Assembly: GCA_016933025.1 (NCBI GenBank)
Contig: JAFGBT010000016.1
Span: forward strand, 1-48,908
Reading direction: 5' to 3'
From: Spirochaetota bacterium
GTDB lineage: Bacteria; Spirochaetota; UBA4802; UBA5550
Length of the DNA stretch: 48,908 nucleotides
Shown here: piece by piece, positions 43,216-48,908 of the stretch
Layout of the letters: the number at the start of each line of letters is the position of its first letter
Numbering within the stretch: the stretch's first letter is position 1
Program-made: the position numbers and the translations under genes
The notes under the pieces: generated by a model
What the model was told of the DNA's origin: nothing
The model's input: only the letters and a program-made list of their open reading frames with translations
Databases searched by the model: none

Positions 43216-44463
43216 TCAATACAGGAGGTATTTGCACCTTTTTCTGCGGTAGGTCCTGTTCTTCTTTGACGTCCTCCGGACGAACTCCTTCCATGGCTTG
43301 CCCTCCTGTATGCCGAGGCGGAAGAGGTCGGTCCCGGCCAGGGTGTCGATATCGAACCGGCCCCCGTACACGGCCCACCGAGCGTAATAGGGGTAGCGCT
43401 TCATGATGGCGCCGATCATGCGGTAGGCGGCCTCGGTCGGGCTGAATTTCCCGCCCGTGTAGAAGAGCTGGGCGCCCCCGCAGCGCATGTTCGCGTACTT
43501 GCTGAAGCTGGGCACGAAATAGACCGGCTTGAACTTGAAGTTCGGGAGGTCCAGTGCGTTCATGGTCTTGCAGAATTCGAACGGTTCAATCCATGGCGCG
43601 CCGATATACTCGAAGGGCTTCGCCGTTCCGCGGCCGATCGACAGGTTTATCCCCTCCATCAGCACCACCGCCGTGTACGCGATCGAGGATTCGTACGTCG
43701 GAAGGTTGGGCGAGGGCGGGACCCAGGGGAGCCCGGTCTTGTGGAAGAGCATGCCCCGCCGGTACCGCCCCATGCGCACGACCTTCAGCTTCACCTTCGG
43801 CCTGAACTCGCCCCGGTAGTAGCGCGCCGCCTCGCCGATGGTCATGTTGTAGAGGAGGGGCGCGGGGAAGGCGCTCACGTACCGCGAGGCGAACCGCCTG
43901 TCGAGGAAGGCGCCGTCGACGCCGAGGAACCCGACCGGATTGGGGCGGTCGAGCACGATGAGGAGGCGGTCCGTGCCGTCCAGGGCGTCGATGATCTCCT
44001 TAAGGTTGGAGATGTACGTGTAGCAGCGCATCCCCATGTCCTGGATGTCGAATATCACGATATCCACGCTTGCCAGCAGGTTTTTTAGCACCCGGGGATC
44101 GATGCCGTACAGGCTGTAGACCCGGCTGCCGGCGATCGGGTCGTACCAGGAGGCGCGGAAGTCGGTGTCGTTGCGGTAGCCGTATATGCCGTGCTCCGGC
44201 TCGAGGATCATGGATATCACTATGCCTTTGCCCCTCAGCAGCTCGATGTTCTGCCGCAGGCGATAGTCGTACCCTGAATGGTTCGTCACCAGGGCGGCCT
44301 TTTTACCCCGGTACCTCTTCGCGCTCCAGAACACGAACCGCTCGAGCCCGGTGGATACCCGGTACCCGTCCTCGTTCAGGTTGTAGTCGATCCGGCGCGC
44401 GCACCCCTCAAAGAGGACCAGTATGGCGCACAGGGCGGTTATCTGGATATATCTTCTTTTCAT
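43216..44463 (-). CDS. DUF1343 (NamZ-like exo-beta-N-acetylmuramidase) lipoprotein
   Basis: 415 aa with lipobox LFEGC. The DUF1343 domain shows LVTNHSGYD, EPEHGIYG, FDIQDMGMRCYTYISNL, LDRPNPVG and ERGTA-like SIGRGTAKPFEYIGAPW. Bacteroidete NamZ enzymes of this family remove terminal N-acetylmuramic acid from peptidoglycan fragments, so a role in cell-wall recycling is likely. ATG 44463 starts the signal peptide; AAGGA lies 13 nt upstream. The tail is very basic (KKNRTYRRKRCKYLLY). Confidence 0.88.
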   Translation of the reverse strand: MKRRYIQITALCAILVLFEGCARRIDYNLNEDGYRVSTGLERFVFWSAKRYRGKKAALVTNHSGYDYRLRQNIELLRGKGIVISMILEPEHGIYGYRNDTDFRASWYDPIAGSRVYSLYGIDPRVLKNLLASVDIVIFDIQDMGMRCYTYISNLKEIIDALDGTDRLLIVLDRPNPVGFLGVDGAFLDRRFASRYVSAFPAPLLYNMTIGEAARYYRGEFRPKVKLKVVRMGRYRRGMLFHKTGLPWVPPSPNLPTYESSIAYTAVVLMEGINLSIGRGTAKPFEYIGAPWIEPFEFCKTMNALDLPNFKFKPVYFVPSFSKYANMRCGGAQLFYTGGKFSPTEAAYRMIGAIMKRYPYYARWAVYGGRFDIDTLAGTDLFRLGIQEGKPWKEFVRRTSKKNRTYRRKRCKYLLY

Positions 44464-44506
44464 GATACTATTGAAATCCTTACGGAAAAAGCGCTTCTTA
44501 TTTTTC

Positions 44507-44646
44507 AACGCAGAGGGCGCAGAGGAACCGTTAACACCGTACGCTTGTCATCCATCATTGAATAAAACATAAAAAAGAATAACGGGGTTGTAAGATAATG
44601 CGTTATTCAAGCACTGACCCTCCGCGCCCTCTGTGTACTCTGCGTT
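44507..44646. repeat. MITE-like element with inverted ends
   Basis: AACGCAGAGGGCGCAGAGG (44507-44525) and, inverted, CCTCCGCGCCCTCTGTG...CTCTGCGTT (44619-44646) flank an AT-rich 93-bp centre. The ends are imperfect inverted repeats of the CGCAGAGG type. No coding capacity and no obvious target-site duplication. It lies between the DUF1343 gene and the next divergent gene. Confidence 0.6.
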
Positions 44647-44790
44647 TAATCTTTATAGGCCTCTTCTGCCACGGTCAACAATTATTCCAAACCTGCTTGA
44701 CACGCCGACGCGGTCCGGTATTATTTATAACCTGCATCATTACTATTGTCGATGCGCGCGGCGGAAAATGTTAGCATAAAGGAACGGGCC

Positions 44791-45417
44791 ATGGCAGGCG
44801 GAAGAAATTATATCGGTTGTCTCATACTCCTCGCGGTGCTTCTCTGCGCCACCTGCGGGTCGACCGTGGAGCGCGAGCAGGAGATCCTCGGCATGTACAA
44901 CGACCGGAACAGGGACAGGTACGCCGATCTTCTGGTCGATGAATCGCGCTATACCACCGCGGGCGCAGGGCTCCACCGGAAGTTCTACCGGCACCTGATC
45001 GGCATAGCCGGGGACATCGTGGAGAAGAAGGGGATGGCCGTGGAGAAGGGGAGCATCGGGTTCTACTACGACAAGAAATCGGGCGACCGGAACAAGCTCT
45101 ATCTCGGCCTGGACATCGACACCGGCGAGACCTACCGGGAGCCGCTGGAATCCGTCGCGGTCAGCCTCATCCGGGGTAGCCTCAAGGAGATCGTCGAGAC
45201 GCTGAATTCCTGCCGCAGCGTCTTCGGCGAGAAGGAGGTCGTCGGCATCGTTATCGGGTGGATGTGGAACGGCAGGACGGGCCGCGAGCGCGCCAGCATG
45301 TGGATCGTGAAGGAGGACTTCATCCGGTACGAGGACGGCATGCTGACCTTCTCCGAGCTGATCCACCGGGGCATGGTCACCAACACCGCGGGCAGGGTCA
45401 TCAGGCTCCCGTTATAG
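44791..45417 (+). CDS. putative secreted protein or lipoprotein, unknown family
   Basis: 208 aa. The N-terminus has a hydrophobic signal (IGCLILLAVLLCATCGS); the final Cys could be lipidated although the lipobox CATC is not canonical. The mature part is a mixed alpha/beta domain (SIGFYYDKKSGDRNKLYLGL, GEKEVVGIVIGWMWNGRTGR). ATG 44791 is supported by AAAGGAA 7 nt upstream; an earlier in-frame ATG is less likely. Its 3' end overlaps the convergent hisC end by 17 nt. Confidence 0.7.
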   Translation: MAGGRNYIGCLILLAVLLCATCGSTVEREQEILGMYNDRNRDRYADLLVDESRYTTAGAGLHRKFYRHLIGIAGDIVEKKGMAVEKGSIGFYYDKKSGDRNKLYLGLDIDTGETYREPLESVAVSLIRGSLKEIVETLNSCRSVFGEKEVVGIVIGWMWNGRTGRERASMWIVKEDFIRYEDGMLTFSELIHRGMVTNTAGRVIRLPL

Positions 45418-46471
45418 CGGCGAGCTCTTTCACCAGCCTTTTCATCTCCATCATCGTGCCGACGCTTATGCGCACGTACTCCGACTGGACCGGCCCTGAG
45501 AAGTACCGGACGAGTATCATCTTCTCTTTCAGGAGGCGGTATATCTCGGCGGCGGCGACCGAGGGGTGCCGCGTGAAAACGAAGTTGGCCCTCGACGGTA
45601 CGACCTCGAAGCCGAGCGCCTTCAGGCTTTCCTCCAGGTATTCCTTGTTGCTCACCACCATCTCGTTGTTGTAGGCGAATCCGCGCGTGTCCTTGAGCGC
45701 GGCTATCGCGCCGGCGATCGCGAGCCGGTCGATGTTGTAGGAGTCCTTGATTTTCATCAGCCCCCGGATGATCCCGGCGCCGGCCGCGGCGAATCCGATG
45801 CGCAGGCCCGCCAGCGAGTAGGACTTTGACATAGACTGTGTCACAATGAGGTTTTCGAATTCGCCGATGAGCTTGATCGACGAGCCGCCGTAGAAATCGA
45901 TGTAGGCCTCGTCCACCACCAGGAGCCCTTTGAACTTCCCGAGGAAGGAGCGTATCTCCCCGACCTCGCAGTAGGTGCCGGTCGGGTTGTTCGGGCTGGC
46001 GATTATCACCATGGCGTATTTTTTCTTCGAGAACCCGGGCAGGTTGTACGAGAAGTCCCTGTTCAGCGGCACGGTTTCGTACCTGATGCCGTTCATCTCG
46101 GCCAGGGTGGAGTAGAGGGAATACGACGGATACCCGAACGCGGCGACCCCGTCCGGCTCGATGAAGCCGCGGAAGAGCAGGGTGAAGATTTCGTCCGACC
46201 CGTTGCCCACGAACACGTTCTCGGGGTCGATCCCCTTTGCCGCGGCGTAGGCCTTGCGCAGCTCGCGCGCGGCCGGGTCGGGGTAGCGCTTGAGCGCGTC
46301 GCCGGCCGCCGCCTGTATCGCCTCCACCACCGCCCTGGAGGGGGGGAAGGGGTTCTCGTTGGTGTTGAGCTTGATGTAGCCCTCCAGCCCCTGCGGCTGT
46401 TCGCCCGGCTGGTACTCCGCCGCCTCCCTGAGGCGCGTGTTCCAGTATTTTGTATCGTTTGATTTGGCCAT
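45401..46471 (-). CDS. hisC: histidinol-phosphate aminotransferase
   Basis: A PLP-dependent class I/II aminotransferase of 356 aa that makes histidinol phosphate in histidine synthesis. Motifs: LNTNENPFPPS (35-45), NPTG (162-165), DEAYIDF (187-193), the Schiff-base Lys216 in QSMSKSYSLAGLRIGF and the substrate-carboxylate Arg in EYVRISVG near the C-terminus. GAGGA lies 4 nt before the ATG. No other his genes are near; it follows pyrD on the same strand after a repeat-rich gap. Confidence 0.93.
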   Translation of the reverse strand: MAKSNDTKYWNTRLREAAEYQPGEQPQGLEGYIKLNTNENPFPPSRAVVEAIQAAAGDALKRYPDPAARELRKAYAAAKGIDPENVFVGNGSDEIFTLLFRGFIEPDGVAAFGYPSYSLYSTLAEMNGIRYETVPLNRDFSYNLPGFSKKKYAMVIIASPNNPTGTYCEVGEIRSFLGKFKGLLVVDEAYIDFYGGSSIKLIGEFENLIVTQSMSKSYSLAGLRIGFAAAGAGIIRGLMKIKDSYNIDRLAIAGAIAALKDTRGFAYNNEMVVSNKEYLEESLKALGFEVVPSRANFVFTRHPSVAAAEIYRLLKEKMILVRYFSGPVQSEYVRISVGTMMEMKRLVKELAAITGA

Positions 46472-46485
46472 GGTTCCTCGTTATT

Positions 46486-46526
46486 CCCCTCACCCGCCAT
46501 CCCCCTCTCCCGCGGGGAGAGGGGGG
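46486..46526. repeat. CCCTCTCCC-type palindromic repeat
   Basis: CCCCTCACCCGCCAT leads into CCCTCTCCC-GC-GGGGAGAGGG. Same family as the elements near 1.82, 47.62 and 48.84 kb. It lies just upstream of hisC. Confidence 0.75.
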
Positions 46527-46551
46527 GAACTGGTCGAAGGCTGTGTTGTTC

Positions 46552-46599
46552 GGCTTGTGTTGAAGGCGGGGTTGCGCAACCCCGCCTTCAACACAAGCC
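46552..46599. repeat. perfect 48-bp palindrome
   Basis: Two arms of 24 bases each (first arm starts GGCTTGTGTTGAAGGCGGGG and ends TTGC) meet without a spacer. It begins 6 nt after the pyrD stop. No T-run follows on the minus strand, so it is a REP-like element or an intrinsic roadblock rather than a standard terminator. The GAAGGCGGGG core is shared with 29561-29603. Confidence 0.85.
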
Positions 46600-46605
46600 C
46601 CGTGA

Positions 46606-47514
46606 TTACAGGTGCGCGCAGCCGATCAGCTCGTTCATGTCCTTTATGTTCTCACGGGCGCAGTATTCTTCGAACTTCCGTATCAACGACGCCGGCAGGG
46701 CCGGGTCCACCATGTTCATGGTGCCGATGGACACGGCCGACGCGCCCGCCATAATGAACTCGAGCATGTCGTCGAGCGAGGCGATTCCGCCCAGCCCGAT
46801 CACCGGAATCTTTACCGCCTCGTATATCTGCCATACGGCCCGCACCGCCAGGGGCCGGATCGCCGGGCCGGACAGGCCGGCCACCCTGTTTTCAAAGTGC
46901 GGCCGGCGCCTCTTCACGTCGATCTTCATGCCGAGGAAGGTGTTGACCGCGGACACCGCGTCCGCGCCGAGATCCTCAGCCCGCGCCGCGAACGCCGCGA
47001 TATCCGTCACATTGGGTGAGAGCTTGACGATCAGGCCGCACCGGCACGCCTTCCTGGTCTTCTTCACCACCTCGGTGAAGCGCTTCATGTCCGTGCCGAA
47101 GGCCATGCCCCCCTCCTTCACGTTGGGGCACGACACGTTAAGCTCGATCGCCTGTATCCCCTCGGCCACCGACAGGGCCGCGCACAGCTCCACGTTCTCC
47201 TCGACCGAGTGGCCCGCCACGTTCGGTATCACCGTGGCCCCCCTGTTCTTCAGAAAGGGCAGCTTCTCCGACAGGAATCGCACGAGCCCCACGTTCTCCA
47301 GGCCGATCGAGTTGAGCACGCCGGCCGGCGTCTCGATTATCCTGTTGCCCCTGTTGCCCGGCCTCGGCTCCTTCGACAGGCCCTTGGTGAAGATGGCCCC
47401 GAGCTGCGCGATGTCCGTGAAGTTCGAGAGCTCCTCGCCGTATCCGGCCGTGCCGGACGCGACCGTGACCGGGTTTTTCAGGGCCAGGGGCCCGAGTTTT
47501 ATCGCTGTGTTCAT
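46606..47514 (-). CDS. pyrD: dihydroorotate dehydrogenase, class 1B catalytic subunit
   Basis: 302-aa FMN-binding TIM barrel that oxidises dihydroorotate in pyrimidine synthesis. The catalytic base is Cys129 in ELNVSCPNVKEGG, which marks class 1, and the close match to the 1B form (VASGTAGYG, GLENVG, AVNTFLGMKID, GLGGIAS) predicts a partner PyrK; none is in the window. The upstream sequence has only a weak ribosome site (GGTGG). Confidence 0.93.
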   Translation of the reverse strand: MNTAIKLGPLALKNPVTVASGTAGYGEELSNFTDIAQLGAIFTKGLSKEPRPGNRGNRIIETPAGVLNSIGLENVGLVRFLSEKLPFLKNRGATVIPNVAGHSVEENVELCAALSVAEGIQAIELNVSCPNVKEGGMAFGTDMKRFTEVVKKTRKACRCGLIVKLSPNVTDIAAFAARAEDLGADAVSAVNTFLGMKIDVKRRRPHFENRVAGLSGPAIRPLAVRAVWQIYEAVKIPVIGLGGIASLDDMLEFIMAGASAVSIGTMNMVDPALPASLIRKFEEYCARENIKDMNELIGCAHL

Positions 47515-47597
47515 GTGTCTGCGTCCACCAGATACAGTTTTTTATTGAGAGTCAAGGAATTAATGACCTCCACCCCCCGGCCCGCTTCTTGAGGAGA

Positions 47598-47643
47598 AGC
47601 CCTCACCCCCCATCCCCCTCTCCCACAGGGAGAGGGGGAGTTA
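47598..47643. repeat. CCCTCTCCC-type palindromic repeat
   Basis: CCCTCACCCCCCATCCCC leads into CCCTCTCCC-ACA-GGGAGAGGG. Another copy of the dispersed family, upstream of pyrD, at the start of a 708-base region without genes (47515-48222). Confidence 0.75.
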
Positions 47644-47799
47644 TGACCGGGGCTATGGTGATGCTTAGTCTGTGCCGGGGACCGTGCCGGGTCGTGCAGT
47701 GTTGCGAGGGGGGAAAAGGCCTTCTTGTCCGGCATTGGGGCGGACTTTTTTCAGGATGTGTCGGCAAACTATTCTTCACGGGGTGAAGCCGCCGTTATC

Positions 47800-47898
47800 T
47801 CGACATCCTGTCGAGCGGCGAGCAGCGCCCTATTCGTGCATCCTGCACGGGCGCTGCATTCGAACATCGTGTTCAGCACATGTGAAAATCCTGTTCAC
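47800..47898. repeat. array of four mini-hairpins with a fixed CA-TCC-TG core
   Basis: 47800-47814 TCGACA-TCC-TGTCGA; 47835-47849 CGTGCA-TCC-TGCACG, enclosed by GCAGCGCCC and GGGCGCTGC (47822-47857); 47862-47874 GAACA-TCG-TGTTC; 47882-47898, a decayed unit with GTGAA and TTCAC arms. Arms differ in sequence but stay complementary. Two more units are at 27965-28004. Confidence 0.75.
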
Positions 47899-48132
47899 TC
47901 GGTGCGGAGCCCCTTCAAAGAAAAAAATAAACTCGCTCCGGAAGCGCCTCCGTGCGCTTTCCTCGCAGAGACTGCCTTGAGCTTGTCGAAGGGACGGGCT
48001 TCCTGCCCGTCGCCTGGCGGCGCGCCAATTAAACATTCAACCTGTTATGTGAAATGTCCTTGACAGTCGGGAATATATGTTAAAATATGAAGGCATCTGC
48101 GGGGATGTGGGTTTGGGGGGTGGATAAAAATA

Positions 48133-48150
48133 GTTAAGTGCAATTGCCCC
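48133..48150. repeat. left inverted repeat of the AT-rich gene
   Basis: GTTAAGTGCAATTGCCCC matches, inverted, 16 of 18 bases of 48725-48742. The first seven bases fit the integron core-site pattern GTTRRRY. Confidence 0.6.
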
Positions 48151-48222
48151 GCTTTCTGGAGAGATATTTTGAAAAATTAAATTAAAATAATAAATGTAAA
48201 TTAATTAAAAGGAAATATTAAA

Positions 48223-48714
48223 ATGAGTAATAATAAAATAAAAATAACATTTTGGGGCGCTTCACCAATAATTTTCATTATAACAATTTTACTTGCGATT
48301 CCAATAATAATAATAAATTATTTTTATAAAACTATTTTTGAAATCAACTTCATTTCTTATAATAAAATAGTGATATTGGCAATTATATTACTTTCTATTG
48401 GGGTACCCTGTTATATATATACCGTCAAAATAATCAAAAATGCCTTTATAGAAGAAAAATTAATCACCAATAACATTTTTTCAATTTGCAGGAATCCACT
48501 TTTTGCCATTGTTATTTTTTTTATTCTTCCAGGAATTCTATTGTTTTTTAAATCATGGCTATTATTAGCTATTCCATTTGTTTTATATTTAATATTTAAA
48601 ATATTTATTAGTAGAGAAGAAAAACTTTTAGAAGATAAATTTGGGCAAGATTTTACCAATTATAAGAAGAGTACTCCAACAATATTTCCAATGGTGTGGA
48701 AATTTAAAAGATAA
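48223..48714 (+). CDS. isoprenylcysteine methyltransferase-like membrane protein, AT-rich
   Basis: 163 aa, four to five membrane helices. The C-terminal half has the ICMT/PEMT-like methyltransferase pattern: SICRNPLFAIVIFFILPG (equivalent to the RHP/RNP motif) and EEKLLEDKFGQDFTNYKKST (equivalent to the E-E-x-L...Y motif). It would use SAM to methylate a lipid-like or small substrate. About 75% AT against GC-rich neighbours, with AAAAGGAA before the ATG and inverted repeats on both sides: a clear horizontal-transfer candidate. Confidence 0.83.
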   Translation: MSNNKIKITFWGASPIIFIITILLAIPIIIINYFYKTIFEINFISYNKIVILAIILLSIGVPCYIYTVKIIKNAFIEEKLITNNIFSICRNPLFAIVIFFILPGILLFFKSWLLLAIPFVLYLIFKIFISREEKLLEDKFGQDFTNYKKSTPTIFPMVWKFKR

Positions 48715-48724
48715 TTTATTGGTT

Positions 48725-48742
48725 GGGGCAACTGCACATAAC
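48725..48742. repeat. right inverted repeat of the AT-rich gene
   Basis: GGGGCAACTGCACATAAC pairs, inverted, with 48133-48150 (16/18). It begins 10 nt after the stop codon, and GC-rich sequence with an imperfect palindrome (CCCGCC...GGCGGG, near 48768-48784) follows at once. Confidence 0.6.
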
Positions 48743-48832
48743 TAACCGTAGCCGCTCCGCTCCTCGCCCGCCATACTGGCGGGCTGCGGTGCTCGGCCTC
48801 GCGCTTATCCCGCCGGTCGCGGCGCGGTCCTG

Positions 48833-48867
48833 CCCCTCTCCCTGCGGGAGAGGGGGTTGGGGTGAGG
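48833..48867. repeat. CCCTCTCCC-type palindromic repeat
   Basis: CCCCTCTCCC-TGC-GGGAGAGGGG followed by GTTGGGGTGAGG, the fullest copy of the dispersed family, at the right end of the window. Confidence 0.75.
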
Positions 48868-48908
48868 TTAGAACGCGTTTTGTCGGCGAGGCGCTCGGTA
48901 AGGCTCGC

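Noticed and set aside
45132..46493. 453-codon minus-strand frame
   Set aside because: Alternative frame of hisC; Arg/Gly-rich product and no ribosome site.
1..48908. CRISPR array
   Set aside because: The repeats seen are palindromic and irregularly spaced, with no regular spacers and no cas genes.

Overview
The window looks like one stretch of a GC-rich (about 60% by eye) chromosome from an uncultured bacterium, most likely a spirochaete (Spirochaetota). The reasons are a motA-motB stator pair, many secreted lipoproteins with short lipoboxes, an ECF sigma/FecR-type anti-sigma operon, a very large cyclic-nucleotide-binding-domain protein and a membrane-bound PAS-LuxR regulator. This assignment is an inference; no rRNA is present to settle it. 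There is no phage, CRISPR array or intact insertion sequence.

Layout: 0.2-8 kb holds separate metabolic and membrane genes (SDR/DUF2867, MarC, a TIM-barrel protein, a papain-like-fold protein next to an MFS transporter, class II aldolase, REC-HD-GYP). 8.3-14 kb is a minus-strand block: small membrane protein, ECF sigma factor, zinc-finger/FecR anti-sigma factor, outer-membrane barrel and NHL-propeller lipoprotein, preceded by another lipoprotein. RNase P RNA (rnpB) follows at 14.37-14.77 kb. 15-24 kb has sppA, a Yip1 protein, znuABC, small secreted proteins, a TPR protein and motAB. 24-32 kb has tRNA-Asp, def-fmt, an SDR, a VOC protein, an amidase, a DEAD-box helicase and an HNH protein. 32-36 kb has the cyclic-nucleotide-domain protein and the PAS-LuxR regulator. 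36-42.4 kb is an island of large surface lipoproteins: a 14-module propeller-like protein, then a tandem paralogous pair with shared N-termini and different C-terminal heads, then a truncated outer-membrane protein gene. 42.4-47.5 kb has a 6-TM sensor-like protein, a NamZ/DUF1343 protein, a secreted protein, hisC and pyrD. The end (47.5-48.9 kb) is repeat-rich and carries one strikingly AT-rich methyltransferase-like gene.

The strongest unexpected signal is regulatory. Two upstream regions in the ECF block, one before the sigma operon and one before the neighbouring lipoprotein, share the same two-part motif on the minus strand (TTTTTCCCA, exactly 15 nt, CGTCTAA, then AGTAT). This looks like an autoregulated ECF promoter and defines a small envelope regulon. 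The anti-sigma factor C-terminus and the barrel protein N-terminus in that operon carry related small beta-barrel-like modules. Other signals are a 41-nt block matching the rnpB promoter and 5' end (35/41) at 202-242, arrays of mini-hairpins with changing arms and a fixed CA-TCC-TG core, a perfect 48-bp palindrome between pyrD and hisC, and 18-bp inverted repeats around the AT-rich gene.
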